A DNA stretch of 64,000 bases from Lysinibacillus sphaericus (GCF_006864135.1 NZ_SADV01000006.1:62001-126000), one strand, 5' to 3'. Shown: positions 8,725 through 17,786, counted from the stretch's first letter. The notes: a model not told the origin generated them from the sequence alone. Translations and numbers: made by a program.

Positions 8725-8730
8725 ATTATA
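8725..8730 (-). promoter_or_regulatory. Possible -10 element of comQXPA
   Basis: A perfect TATAAT on the minus strand lies 34 bases upstream of the comQ TTG. The hexamer 17 bases upstream (TAGTAT) is a poor -35, which would fit an activator-dependent promoter. Confidence 0.4.
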
Positions 8731-8799
8731 CAGATTAATGGGAAATAATACTAGAGACCGAAATCATAAGATAATATTTCACATTATATCATTAGCACA

Positions 8800-8968
8800 A
8801 TATACCGCCAAAAAGTGGCGGTATTTGTGGAAAGCACGCCAGTTCTTTATTTAGGGATAGTAAAATAAGTGGCGGAGTTATATTATTGACCGCCATTTTT
8901 TGGCGTAAACTCACCATTGAAATGGCGTCCTCACTGATGATACGCTTACATTAAGCTAAGATAAATTT
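8800..8968. repeat. Right inverted repeat flanking comQXPA
   Basis: Inverted counterpart of 4447-4590. It includes a perfect 9-bp palindrome ATACCGCCA-N5-TGGCGGTAT (8802-8824) and ACCGCCATTTTTTGGCGT (8890-8907). It lies 110-280 bases upstream of comQ, so it may also contain regulatory sites. The rest of the 8692-9187 gap is AT-rich with no gene seen. Confidence 0.6.
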
Positions 8969-9187
8969 GTATTCCGTTCGTACACTAATCTTAGAGTTAT
9001 AAAGTTCATTAGAAACTAGATTGTATACTATGTATATAAGTTGATTGGGGAGAGGACGGGCCGCTTCTCGGGATTAGAGTTATATTGAACGCCTATTCAG
9101 AATGGAAATCCCCTACGTTTATCGTGAAGTGCCATTTTCACATAATCTATTAACAAGGAAATTCTCGAAACACTGGGAGTGATTGAA

Positions 9188-9832
9188 ATGAAAAATGAAG
9201 TAAATGAAAACGTTTTATTACTTACAGCTAATTTTTCCTGTACAATTTTAATCTCTGAAGAAGAAATCACTATTAAAAAACCTTCGAAAGAACAACAATA
9301 TATTGAGCAAATTATTATTGATGCTGAGCAACAGGTTTTTAAAGAAACATTAGCAGAGTATAAAAGCAAATCTACATTTTCAAATTTTATTTGCAATATT
9401 CCTGGATTTGAAGATACTTTTCAGCAAAGGCTGGACAGTTTTATTGAACAATACGGAATTATAAGAGTATCCGAAGAAAGCCTGTCTATATTGCCTTTAG
9501 TAAGTCCATTTACTTCCGAATTAAACATACATACACCTGTACTCTATATGTCACCAAGCTTTAGTATTATAAACGCAAGAGGCAATTGCTCTAACGCTTC
9601 GTCAATTGGAAATGCTATTAAAATTGGAGAAACAGTCGGTTTACCTACTTATCTTTTTAATTCAGAAATGGAAATGTCCTCTTTAAGGGACGTCACTGCT
9701 GTAAAAAAAGCAAATTGGGCACCACAACAATCGACTGCCACTTTCACCGGGGTTTCCATTAATGACAATGGTTTTTCTCTAAATATTACTACAACATTAA
9801 ATTCATGGAATAGAACGTCCATTAAGCATTAA
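9188..9832 (+). CDS. Uncharacterised protein next to comQXPA
   Basis: 214 residues from ATG 9188, which has a GGGAG site eight bases upstream; a GTG at 9179 would overlap that site. Not recognised. No signal peptide or membrane helix. The N-terminal third is acidic and probably helical (around 25-60); the C-terminal part is rich in Ser, Thr, Asn and Gly (GVSINDNGFSLNITTTLNSW) and likely beta-rich. The gene diverges from comQ across the right inverted repeat, a position often held by pheromone-controlled genes, but nothing in the sequence proves such control. Codon use looks like its neighbours. Confidence 0.7.
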   Translation: MKNEVNENVLLLTANFSCTILISEEEITIKKPSKEQQYIEQIIIDAEQQVFKETLAEYKSKSTFSNFICNIPGFEDTFQQRLDSFIEQYGIIRVSEESLSILPLVSPFTSELNIHTPVLYMSPSFSIINARGNCSNASSIGNAIKIGETVGLPTYLFNSEMEMSSLRDVTAVKKANWAPQQSTATFTGVSINDNGFSLNITTTLNSWNRTSIKH

Positions 9833-9961
9833 TACTAGACTGGGTATGGCACAGATATAGTTATGTGCCTCGCCCTTCTTCCTTAAAATCGTTCTTTATG
9901 CCATTTTATAGTTCTTTGACTTTTTCCGACGATCTAGCGGTTCTTTCCGTCGCTTTGACTA

Positions 9962-9998
9962 TCTATCATTGCATTTCTATCGGACAATGCAATGATTC
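9962..9998 (+). terminator. Probable terminator-like hairpin
   Basis: ATCATTGCA and TGCAATGAT form a stem around a 13-base loop, 130 bases after the preceding plus-strand gene. The T-run is weak. The stretch 9865-9960 before it has three loose repeats of GTTCTTT...GAC of unknown meaning. Confidence 0.4.
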
Positions 9999-10014
9999 TA
10001 CTATTCATAAGAAA

Positions 10015-10044
10015 AAGGTGCCTCAAATGAACTTTGAGACACCT
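10015..10044 (-). terminator. Terminator of the siderophore/haem operon
   Basis: AGGTGCCTCAAA and TTTGAGACACCT form a near-perfect stem, followed on the minus strand by TTTTTC. Confidence 0.8.
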
Positions 10045-10051
10045 CTAATTA

Positions 10052-10366
10052 CTAACCTTTTACATAATAAACTTCTTGGCCGCTTTCGATGATATGATCT
10101 GGCTTAGGTTTACCCGCATTTGCTTTATGACCAGCAATATGTTCGGGACTCTTCTCCCAGTTTTTCCACGCTTCTTCTGATTCCCATCGAACCATAATTA
10201 GCACTTCCTCATCACCACGTCGTACTTTTTTTACAAGTACTTGCTTATCGATAAAGCCTGGCTGTTGTTCAAGCAATGACGGACCATCTTTTTTGGCGCC
10301 AAAACGCTCAACAACTTTATCCGAATTCCCTTCCGTAACGACAATACGTTTAATTTGTACAAACAT
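10052..10366 (-). CDS. IsdG/HmoA-family haem-degrading monooxygenase
   Basis: 104 residues, the usual size of the IsdG/HmoA antibiotic-biosynthesis-monooxygenase fold. It carries the pattern MVRWESEEAW...W and the histidine in SPEHIAGHK expected to bind haem iron. Such enzymes open the haem ring in the cytoplasm and release iron. It begins two bases after the stop of the siderophore-binding lipoprotein gene and is the last gene of a Fur-boxed iron operon, which supports an iron-recovery role. Whether it acts on haem here or on another ring is not visible from sequence. Confidence 0.85.
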   Translation of the reverse strand: MFVQIKRIVVTEGNSDKVVERFGAKKDGPSLLEQQPGFIDKQVLVKKVRRGDEEVLIMVRWESEEAWKNWEKSPEHIAGHKANAGKPKPDHIIESGQEVYYVKG

Positions 10367-10367
10367 A

Positions 10368-11375
10368 TTAGTTAAACGCCTTTAAAACGTCTTCAGCTTT
10401 TTGAGTTTCAGAAGTTAAACCGCCACCAGATAAATACCAAACTTGTGGATCTAAATAAAAGATTTTACCATTTTTCGCAGCGTGAGTAGCACCAACGATT
10501 TCGTTTTCAATTGCAGCTTTTGTACCAGACTCGCCTTCTGGATTTACAGCAGCATCACGATCAACTACGAATAAAACGTCTGGGTTTGTGTCACGGATAT
10601 ATTCGAAGCTTACATTGTCGCCATGTGTATCGACTTTAATTTTTTCATCAGCAGGTTTTACACCAAACACATCATGGATCACACCGAAACGTGAACCAGG
10701 ACCATATGCAGATAATGAACCTTCAGAACCTAGAACGATTAAAGCTTTTTCTTTAGCTGAAGCTGATTTAGCTTTAACTTCCTCTACTTTTGCTTCGTAT
10801 GCAGCAAATGCATCAGCAGCTTCTTTTTCTTTACCAAAGATCTTACCAGCTAATTCAGTTTTTTCTTTGAATGATTCCACGAAATTTTGATCATCTACAC
10901 CTACATATACAGTTGGCGCAATTTTAGATAATTCATCGTAAGCAGATGCTTGACGACCAGAGATGAAAATAATGTCTGGATTCATTGAAGAGATTGCTTC
11001 AAAGTCAGGCTCTTTTAAAGCACCAACATTAACATAATCTTTACCAGCATATTTACTTAAGTATTTTGGAACTGATTTTTGTGGAACACCTGCAACTTTA
11101 ACACCTAAAGCATCTAAAGTATCAAGGAAACCATAGTCAAATACAACAACATTCTTTGGTTGCTCTTTAAGCGTTACTTCTTTAAAAGTATCTTCACCAT
11201 CTTTGATAGCTGGGATCGTAAGTGGGTAAGATGTAGCTTCTTCCTTTTGCTCTTCAGCTGGCTTATCAGTTGAAGAACCTTTATCTTCTTTTTTTGCTTC
11301 GTCTTTAGAACCGCAAGCAGCTAGTACTAAAAGCATCATTGCCATTAACACAGTAAGTAATTTCCAATTTTTCAT
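10368..11375 (-). CDS. yclQ: Petrobactin-type siderophore-binding lipoprotein
   Basis: 335 residues with a lipoprotein signal ending LVLAAC (lipidated Cys21), a charged linker, then the class III periplasmic-binding fold. Segments such as SGRQASAYDELSKIAPT and SAYGPGSRFGVIHDVFGV match my memory of Bacillus YclQ, the petrobactin-binding protein, very closely. It captures ferric siderophore outside the membrane and delivers it to the YclNO permease. ATG has an AAAGGAG site. It lies 51 bases after the ATPase gene. Ligand specificity (petrobactin versus another catecholate) is inferred from homology. Confidence 0.9.
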   Translation of the reverse strand: MKNWKLLTVLMAMMLLVLAACGSKDEAKKEDKGSSTDKPAEEQKEEATSYPLTIPAIKDGEDTFKEVTLKEQPKNVVVFDYGFLDTLDALGVKVAGVPQKSVPKYLSKYAGKDYVNVGALKEPDFEAISSMNPDIIFISGRQASAYDELSKIAPTVYVGVDDQNFVESFKEKTELAGKIFGKEKEAADAFAAYEAKVEEVKAKSASAKEKALIVLGSEGSLSAYGPGSRFGVIHDVFGVKPADEKIKVDTHGDNVSFEYIRDTNPDVLFVVDRDAAVNPEGESGTKAAIENEIVGATHAAKNGKIFYLDPQVWYLSGGGLTSETQKAEDVLKAFN

Positions 11376-11426
11376 TGTAAAATTGCTCCTTTATTTTTTA
11401 GATGGACATTTCCATCTATTATTTTT

Positions 11427-12188
11427 TTAAGAGTTAAAATATACACAAATGCGACAACCATTCTGTTCTTGAACTGGGATATCCATATCGTAAATTTCCT
11501 TAAGCGCATCAGAGTTGATGATGTCATTTGTTGGACCGTCTTTGACAACACGTCCATTTTTTAATGCGACAATATGATCAGAGTATACGGAAGCAAAGTT
11601 AATATCATGTAATACAATGACAACTGTTTTCCCTAGCTCATCAACGAGCTTTCGCAAAATTTTCATGATTTGCACAGAGTGCTTCATGTCTAAATTGTTA
11701 AGCGGCTCATCAAGCAAAATATAGTCTGTATCCTGCGCAATAACCATTGCAATAAATGCACGTTGACGTTGACCACCAGATAATTCATCCAAATAATTGT
11801 GCTGAATATCCTTTAAATTCATATATTGAATTGCTTCATCTATCTTTAGCTCATCCTCAGGCTTCAAATTCCCTTTCGAATAAGGGAAACGCCCAAATGA
11901 AACAAGCTCACGAATTGTTAGGCGAACATTCATATAGTTTGACTGTTTTAAAATGGATACTCGCTTCGCAAAATCATCCGATTTCCAACGACGTACATCT
12001 GATTTATCGAGTAATACTTCTCCAGTGTCTGCATTAAGTAAACGGCTTACCATTGAAAGCAATGTTGATTTACCTGCGCCATTCGGTCCAATAAAAGACG
12101 TAATTTTCCCTGGTGCAACGTCCACACTGACATCTTGAATGACCGGTTTTTTCCCAAAAAACTTAGAGATTTCTTTTACTTGGATCAT
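11427..12188 (-). CDS. yclP: Siderophore ABC transporter ATPase
   Basis: 253 residues of an FecE/YclP-type ATPase. Walker A is GPNGAGKST, the signature is LSGGQRQRAF, Walker B is DYILLDEPLNNLD, and the switch histidine is in VLHDINFA. It drives uptake of ferric siderophore through the two permeases. Its start overlaps the permease stop by four bases, so the four genes behave as one operon. Confidence 0.94.
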   Translation of the reverse strand: MIQVKEISKFFGKKPVIQDVSVDVAPGKITSFIGPNGAGKSTLLSMVSRLLNADTGEVLLDKSDVRRWKSDDFAKRVSILKQSNYMNVRLTIRELVSFGRFPYSKGNLKPEDELKIDEAIQYMNLKDIQHNYLDELSGGQRQRAFIAMVIAQDTDYILLDEPLNNLDMKHSVQIMKILRKLVDELGKTVVIVLHDINFASVYSDHIVALKNGRVVKDGPTNDIINSDALKEIYDMDIPVQEQNGCRICVYFNS

Positions 12189-13138
12189 CCCGCTGACCTA
12201 CTTTCCTTCAATAATAAGTAGATGAAGTACACGCCACCTACGAAGTTTATAATAACGCTTAGTGTTGTATCGAAATTAAAAATACGTTCGACCACAAACT
12301 GACCACCGACCAAAGCTACAATACTCATTACACAAGAACCTGCGATTATCACAGAGTGCTTGTACGTCTTGAAAAATTGATACGATAAATTTGCCACGAT
12401 TAAGCCAAAGAAAGTAATAGGCCCAACAAGAGCTGTAGAAACGGCAATTAATACTGAAGATAATATGAGCATACGCTGTACAAGCTTGTCATACGGTACC
12501 CCTAAATTAATTGCTGTATCACGTCCAAGAGACATTACATCTAATTGGTTCATGTGACGCCAGCCATATACAAAGGTAATGATTATGACGACACCAGCAA
12601 GCCATACTAAATCCGAATTGACATTATTGAAGCTTGCAAACATTTTACTTTGTAAGCTTAAAAACTCATTCGGGTCTATTAGGACTTGGAAGAACGTAGT
12701 TACGCTTCCTAAAAACGTTCCGACAATCATACCGACAAGCAGCAAGAAATAAATCGGACGTTTTCCTTCCTTGAACAATACTCGATAAAATATTACCGCA
12801 AAGACAACCATCGCTAAAACAGCTAGTAAGAAATTGTATTTGGCGTTAATAACGAATATCGACATAGAGCCAAAGAAGAAATAGATGAACGTTTGAACCA
12901 TCATATATAATGCATCAAGTCCCATTACACTTGGCGTTAAAATACGGTTATGTGTAATCGTTTGGAATACTACAGTTGAATATGCAATCGCAATTCCTGT
13001 TAACGACATCGCTACCACTTTAATAAGGCGGCGTGGAAACGCATAATGATAGTTACCATTAAGCTCATAAAATACATACAGTAAAATAGATGCTACAGCC
13101 AAACCTAGTAAAATCAACATTTTTGTACGGCTACGCAT
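12185..13138 (-). CDS. yclO: Siderophore ABC transporter permease 2
   Basis: 317 residues, a FecCD-family permease with about nine or ten membrane helices. It contains the family segments TPSVMGLDALY near residue 73 and GPITFFGLIVANLSYQ near 230. With YclN it forms the membrane channel for ferric siderophore. It overlaps both neighbours by a few bases, indicating translational coupling. Confidence 0.92.
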   Translation of the reverse strand: MRSRTKMLILLGLAVASILLYVFYELNGNYHYAFPRRLIKVVAMSLTGIAIAYSTVVFQTITHNRILTPSVMGLDALYMMVQTFIYFFFGSMSIFVINAKYNFLLAVLAMVVFAVIFYRVLFKEGKRPIYFLLLVGMIVGTFLGSVTTFFQVLIDPNEFLSLQSKMFASFNNVNSDLVWLAGVVIIITFVYGWRHMNQLDVMSLGRDTAINLGVPYDKLVQRMLILSSVLIAVSTALVGPITFFGLIVANLSYQFFKTYKHSVIIAGSCVMSIVALVGGQFVVERIFNFDTTLSVIINFVGGVYFIYLLLKESRSAG

Positions 13139-14081
13139 ATGCTCTCCCCCTAAACAACATAATTAGGAAGATCGCACTTCCGATGACACCGACAGTCATA
13201 CTAATCGGAATTTCATAAGGGAAAATCAGTACACGCCCTACAATGTCGCAGAATAATAAGAACGACATACCTAGTAATGCTGTATGAGGCAATGTCTTAG
13301 AAAGATTATCCCCTTTGAACAGCGAAACTATATTTGGAATGATTAAACCAAGGAACGGTATCATACCAACTGTTAGCACCACTGTCGTCGAAATAAGTGC
13401 TACTAACACTAAACCTAAGTTCACAACGAATTTATAAGAAAGACCAAGGTTTTTTGCAAAATCCTCACCCATTCCTGCCACTGTGAAGCGGTTCGCATAA
13501 ATGTAAGCTAAAATCAGCACGGGTACACTTATGTATAAAAGCTCATAACGACCTTTCATCATTAATGAGAAATCTCCCTGTAACCATGCAGAAATGTTTT
13601 GGATAATATCCGCCTTATACGCAAAGAACGTCGTAATTGACGAAAGGATATTCCCAAACATTAAGCCAATAAGCGGAATAAAGATCGCATCTGTAAACTT
13701 TATTCGATTTAATATTTGCATAAACAATAATGTGCCGGCTAAAGCAAATATGAAAGCGAAGGAAATTTTTTGAAAGTACGTGACATTTGTGAAAAACATC
13801 ATTGAAATTAGTACCCCCAACTTTGTAGCATCTAATGTACCTGCTGTCGTTGGTGACACGAACTTATTCCTACTTAAGCTTTGCATAATTAAACCAGCAA
13901 TACTCATACCTGCACCTGCTAACAAAATTGCTACAAGCCTCGGTATACGACTGATAAAAAATAGTCTAGTTTCTTCTGATTCAAAATCTAATAGATCACT
14001 CGGTTTTATATCAACTACACCGATAAATAGTGAAACTATAGACAGAACAACAGTTGCTGTAAAAAGATATCTTTTTTTCAT
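13131..14081 (-). CDS. yclN: Siderophore ABC transporter permease 1
   Basis: 316 residues from the ATG at 14081, which has GGGGA five bases upstream; the frame also opens at ATG 14102 with a weaker site, so the start is not certain. FecCD-family permease with signature AGAGMSIAGLIMQSLSRN, SPTTAGTLDATKLG and GMIPFLGLIIPNIVSLF. It is the first gene of the yclNOPQ-isdG-like operon. Fur boxes lie just upstream, so the operon should be induced by iron starvation. Confidence 0.92.
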   Translation of the reverse strand: MKKRYLFTATVVLSIVSLFIGVVDIKPSDLLDFESEETRLFFISRIPRLVAILLAGAGMSIAGLIMQSLSRNKFVSPTTAGTLDATKLGVLISMMFFTNVTYFQKISFAFIFALAGTLLFMQILNRIKFTDAIFIPLIGLMFGNILSSITTFFAYKADIIQNISAWLQGDFSLMMKGRYELLYISVPVLILAYIYANRFTVAGMGEDFAKNLGLSYKFVVNLGLVLVALISTTVVLTVGMIPFLGLIIPNIVSLFKGDNLSKTLPHTALLGMSFLLFCDIVGRVLIFPYEIPISMTVGVIGSAIFLIMLFRGRAYA

Positions 14082-14118
14082 TGTAATCCCCGGTAGATTC
14101 ATTTTTGCTCGTAATCAT

Positions 14119-14137
14119 TGAAAATGATTATCATTAC
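14119..14137. promoter_or_regulatory. Fur box
   Basis: TGAAAATGATTATCATTAC is a close match to the 19-bp Fur consensus GATAATGATTATCATTATC, located 20-40 bases upstream of yclN. Confidence 0.88.
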
Positions 14138-14185
14138 TCACGATTCTCATTATAAGCGTGTTTCTATTCTCAGTCAACCTACAAC

Positions 14186-14200
14186 TGAGAATTATTCTCG
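14186..14200. promoter_or_regulatory. Second Fur-type box
   Basis: TGAGAATTATTCTCG is the 7-1-7 inverted repeat seen in Bacillus Fur sites. A half site TTTGAGAATCC follows at about 14207 and AAGAATTCTCAAC at about 14224, making a cluster upstream of the yclN box. Confidence 0.7.
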
Positions 14201-14299
14201 CTTTATTTGAGAATCCTTAAAAACAAGAATTCTCAACGAAAAATTTGCCTTCAGTGTTATTTCTAAAGTTAAAAATTTCTACATTTTTCACACAAATAA

Positions 14300-14346
14300 A
14301 AAGGTAATTGAGAATAAAATACTAATTCCTTCTCAATTACCTTATC
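14300..14346 (-). terminator. Terminator downstream of ykvI
   Basis: AAGGTAATTGAGAA and TTCTCAATTACCTT form a perfect 14-bp stem with a T-rich minus-strand tail. A dispersed repeat lies between it and the gene. Confidence 0.8.
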
Positions 14347-14530
14347 AAAGCAATTATACCTCGGCATAATTGCGTTCGGAGGCTTTCGGCCAATGGATGT
14401 ATTGCCACAGGTGACGTGGCGTTTTTAGACTGAGTTCTTCTATTTAAGCGGATGTTTAGACACCACTAAAAAGTGACTTAAAACCACATTCATCTCACCA
14501 CCGTAGAAGTGGGAGATGTGCTCCAAAGAA
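14347..14530 (-). repeat. Dispersed intergenic repeat, long copy
   Basis: Read on the minus strand it has the same blocks as 29962-30194: a CCCAC hairpin, GATGAATG, AAGTCACTTTTTAGTGGTGTC, CTCAGTCTAAAAACGCCACG, and a terminal AATTATGCCGAGG. It contains internal stems such as the GCCAC/GTGGC pair. Confidence 0.8.
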
Positions 14531-14531
14531 G

Positions 14532-15584
14532 TTAAGTTATTCGTCGACCGCCTTTTAGCCACGCAAAAATAATTAACACGATTAATACAAAACCGACATA
14601 TCCCATCACAGCATATAGCTTAGCTACAAGCGTTGTAAAACCCGCGAGACTTGCTAAAAAGGCCAAACTACCGATAAAAACGGCAGTTACCTTAAAACTG
14701 GCCTTATTAGGCTTTAAAAATCTCACCATAAATGAATAGAACATCCCCACTGCTGTATTATAAATCATCCCTAATAAAGAAAAGGACATCAATAGACCAA
14801 TAAGAGGATGAATTTCATTTGCCAAAGCTAACATTGGTATATCAATGCCAACGATAACATTCATTTTTGCAAGAAGAGACAGGTTAATAAGTAGAATTAA
14901 AGCTCCAAGCAAAATCCCACCAATAATACCTCCCAGCCCTGCCACTTTTTCATTGCGAATAGACCCACACATAACAGTTAAAAGAGAAAAACATACACCG
15001 ATATTAAAAGACAAATACAGTAAAGCAGTAACCCACCAGCTTTTAGAACTTACCTGTGCTTGTTGTGCAATAACAGCTTGTTCGACAAAGGTTAAATCCA
15101 TCGTAGCTAATGAATAGATCGCTATTATCGAGACAATTGCTAGCAGATAGGGCGTAGCAATTGCAATAACGTTTATAATGCTCTTCACATCCATCATAAC
15201 TGTCGCTATAGTAAGTACAATCATAAAAATGCTCCCAAGCCAAACGGGTAGTCCAAACATTTGATGTAACGTAGCACCCGCTCCTGCAAACATGATTACT
15301 GCTACACCGAATAAGAAAAGCGACAGTAAATAATCCATCACCAAACCTACAGCATTACCTGAAATTTGATAAATTAAATCCTTGTGCGATGTCGTACGTA
15401 ATCTTGAGCTAATTTGAGCAATGCACATTCCTACTAAGGCAAACCCAACTGTAGCTATAAGTGCACCATAAATCCCTTGAAAGCCATAGCTCGTAAAATA
15501 TAGTACGATTTCCTGTCCTGATGCAAATCCCGCACCGACAATAATCCCTACATAGGCACCACCGATTTGCAAACTTTTTTTCAA
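14532..15584 (-). CDS. ykvI: YkvI-family membrane protein
   Basis: 350 residues with about ten membrane helices. The start GGAYVGIIVGAGFASGQEI is the signature of the YkvI family, which is related to amino acid/branched-chain transporters of the LeuT fold. Function is unknown in the family; an amino acid permease role is likely by fold. Single gene with its own terminator. The start ATG has an AGGGAGAG site. Confidence 0.85.
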   Translation of the reverse strand: MKKSLQIGGAYVGIIVGAGFASGQEIVLYFTSYGFQGIYGALIATVGFALVGMCIAQISSRLRTTSHKDLIYQISGNAVGLVMDYLLSLFLFGVAVIMFAGAGATLHQMFGLPVWLGSIFMIVLTIATVMMDVKSIINVIAIATPYLLAIVSIIAIYSLATMDLTFVEQAVIAQQAQVSSKSWWVTALLYLSFNIGVCFSLLTVMCGSIRNEKVAGLGGIIGGILLGALILLINLSLLAKMNVIVGIDIPMLALANEIHPLIGLLMSFSLLGMIYNTAVGMFYSFMVRFLKPNKASFKVTAVFIGSLAFLASLAGFTTLVAKLYAVMGYVGFVLIVLIIFAWLKGGRRIT

Positions 15585-15617
15585 TCAGTTCTCTCCCTGT
15601 TTATCCTATTATTGGGG

Positions 15618-15832
15618 TCATCACCAAAACGTGTGGTTGATTTCCGTTCCGACTGGGCTCTTTGCCGCTGACGCTTCGCTTTCGCGCAGAAAAAAACATT
15701 TGCCGCTGACGCTTCGCTTTCGCGCAGAAAAAAAACATTTGCCGCTGACGCTTCGCTTTCGCACAGAGCAGAGCTTCCTGGGGCGTCCGATGAGCCGCTT
15801 CACTCGCGATGCTCGCTTTGGTGATGAACCTA
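15618..15832 (-). repeat. Dispersed repeat with a three-unit tandem array
   Basis: Opens with GTGTGGTTGATTTCCGTTCC (also at 63945 and 33885), then three 38-39-bp units each containing GCCGCTGACGCTTCGCTTTC, starting at 15664, 15702 and 15741. It closes with GATGAGCCGCTTCACTCG. The inverse of this array is at 19209-19460. Confidence 0.85.
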
Positions 15833-16939
15833 TTATTGATAGACCTTCTTACTGATTGTTTGCTTATCAATTACCTTCATATTAGGTGTATATCCAATTC
15901 CAGCCGTTTGTGGCACACGAATATAACCATCTTCTACAATTACTTCCGGTGTAATGATATCCTCATACCAATAATGACTAGAGCCTGCAGTATCCCCAGG
16001 CAACACAAAATTAGAGAGCGATGTTAATGCAATATTATGTGCTCGTCCGATTCCTGCCTCTAACATACCGCCACACCAAACAGGGATATTATTTTCCTTA
16101 CATAAATCATGAATTCTTCTTGCTTCCGTTAAACCGCCTACGCGTCCTATTTTTATATTAATAACACCACAACTACCTAGCTCTATAGCTTTTCGAGCAT
16201 CTTCGTAGGAGGTGATGCTTTCATCTAAGCAAATAGGCGTTTTTAACTTTCGCTGTAGCTTAGCATGATCGACAATATCATCAACTGCTAACGGTTGCTC
16301 AATCATTAATAGATTAAATGCATCCAGTTGCTGCAATACATCCATATCGTTCAATGTATACGCAGAATTAGCATCTACCATCAATGGCAGTTCTGGCATT
16401 TCAGCACGAATAGCACGAATAACTCCTACATCGTGACCGGGCTTAATTTTCACCTTTACACGTTTATAGCCTTTATTTACATGGCCTTTTAATAAATCAA
16501 TTAATGCCTCTGTGGAAGATTGAATACCTACGCTAACACCTACCTCTATTTGTTCCTTAACTCCGCCTAACGCTTGAGCAAGTGATTGCTTCGTTTGTTG
16601 AGCGTAAATATCCCAAATAGCCCCTTCAATAGAGGATTTCGCCATGCAATTACGACGAATAGCAGAGAACAAAGCACTGACTTCATCTGGATGCCCGACC
16701 TCTTTATGTAACAAGATGGGGATTAAGAAGTCTTCAAGCACATGCCATGTTGTTTTTAACGTCTCCTCTGTATACCACGGCGCTACAAAGGCAACAGCTT
16801 CTCCCCATCCTACAGTTCCTGATTGATCTATCGCTTCTATTAGTAAGAGCTCTTTTTCATCAATTGTGCCAAAACTCGTTGTAAATGGTGCTTTCATAGG
16901 CATTTTTATATGTCTCACTGTAATCTGTTCTAGTTTCAC
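15833..16939 (-). CDS. N-succinyl/acylamino acid racemase (OSBS family)
   Basis: 368 residues of the enolase superfamily, MenC/NSAR branch. The barrel has the KxK motif at K162/K164, metal ligands D189, E214 and D239, and the opposing K263 in NIKIGRVGG. The enzyme racemises N-succinyl- or N-acylamino acids. It is followed upstream in the operon by an acyltransferase and an M20 deacylase, the arrangement of the known pathway that turns D-amino acids irreversibly into L-amino acids in Geobacillus. No men genes are nearby, so menaquinone synthesis (o-succinylbenzoate synthase) is less likely, although many members do both reactions. Confidence 0.87.
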   Translation of the reverse strand: MKLEQITVRHIKMPMKAPFTTSFGTIDEKELLLIEAIDQSGTVGWGEAVAFVAPWYTEETLKTTWHVLEDFLIPILLHKEVGHPDEVSALFSAIRRNCMAKSSIEGAIWDIYAQQTKQSLAQALGGVKEQIEVGVSVGIQSSTEALIDLLKGHVNKGYKRVKVKIKPGHDVGVIRAIRAEMPELPLMVDANSAYTLNDMDVLQQLDAFNLLMIEQPLAVDDIVDHAKLQRKLKTPICLDESITSYEDARKAIELGSCGVINIKIGRVGGLTEARRIHDLCKENNIPVWCGGMLEAGIGRAHNIALTSLSNFVLPGDTAGSSHYWYEDIITPEVIVEDGYIRVPQTAGIGYTPNMKVIDKQTISKKVYQ

Positions 16940-16961
16940 ACGATGTCACTCCTTATCCTTA

Positions 16962-17786
16962 TTATAAAGCTAATAAGGAGCGTCTGACTAATAGATAGCT
17001 GTGAACATATTCCTTATTCTTTTTCACTCGAACAATTGCATAATTTTGTTCAAACAATGTCGTTAAAATAGTACGTACTTTATAACGCCAGTCCTCCGCA
17101 AGCCTAGGACTTTCCACTTTCATCTTTTGTAAAAATTGAGGAATGGGTAATAAATAGGCGTCCTTATAATACGATTGCTCTTGCTGAAATTCACCATCAA
17201 CATCGAGCACCGGTAAGCCATCTACCGTTAAAGACCACGGTACAATTTCGTCAGCTTCTTCTTCCAGTTCATCTAGGGAATCCTCCACTCGATCGCGTTC
17301 AATCCACCATTCAACAACGATTCGATCTGAAGGTAGCCCATCGTTAAAGTCATCCTCGAGCGGACCATAGTAATCATTTTCGTACTGAAAACTAAAGGCA
17401 TTGAGCTTTAAAAATGATAAATTAGCCATACACGCTTCTAGCGGATCAAATAGCCAAATCACAAGCTGAAACCCATGTTCTTTTGCATATTCCTGTTGGG
17501 CATGCTTTAATAATTCACCTACACCTTGTTCACGATATGTTTCCTCCACGCCAATCATGTGTGAATGTAAATACATTTTTCCATGCCGATAGCCAACAAA
17601 GCAGTAGTTAAAGCCAATCAGCTTTTCTTCTAAATATGCTCCAAGGATTAACCCACCATTTTGTACAGCTGCTAACAATTGATGTGAGGGAATAGCCTGA
17701 CTCCCCCATATACTTTCGTTCAAAATTTGTACTTCTGCAATTTCAGTAGGTGCTATTATTTTTTGAATACGTACTTTCTCTAACAT
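16962..17786 (-). CDS. GNAT-family N-acyl/succinyltransferase
   Basis: 274 residues with an N-terminal GNAT domain: the acetyl-CoA loop region reads MIGVEETYREQGVGELLK (about 97-114). The C-terminal extension is acidic and lacks known motifs. In the D-amino acid conversion pathway this protein N-succinylates the D-amino acid before racemisation. It overlaps the deacylase gene by one base and precedes the racemase by 22 bases, which supports that role; donor and acceptor are inferred. Confidence 0.82.
   Translation of the reverse strand: MLEKVRIQKIIAPTEIAEVQILNESIWGSQAIPSHQLLAAVQNGGLILGAYLEEKLIGFNYCFVGYRHGKMYLHSHMIGVEETYREQGVGELLKHAQQEYAKEHGFQLVIWLFDPLEACMANLSFLKLNAFSFQYENDYYGPLEDDFNDGLPSDRIVVEWWIERDRVEDSLDELEEEADEIVPWSLTVDGLPVLDVDGEFQQEQSYYKDAYLLPIPQFLQKMKVESPRLAEDWRYKVRTILTTLFEQNYAIVRVKKNKEYVHSYLLVRRSLLAL

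Noticed and set aside
8692-9187. B. subtilis-type ComA box (TTGCGG-N4-CCGCAA)
   Set aside because: Looked for upstream of comQ and the divergent gene and not found; only the CGCCA palindromes are present.
15601-15870. ORFs across the 38-bp arrays (also 15621-15855 and 19358-19555)
   Set aside because: They exist only because the repeats are read through, in several frames and both strands, without ribosome sites.
15833-16939. menC of menaquinone synthesis
   Set aside because: No men genes are adjacent, while the deacylase and acyltransferase of amino acid racemisation are. Dual activity cannot be excluded.
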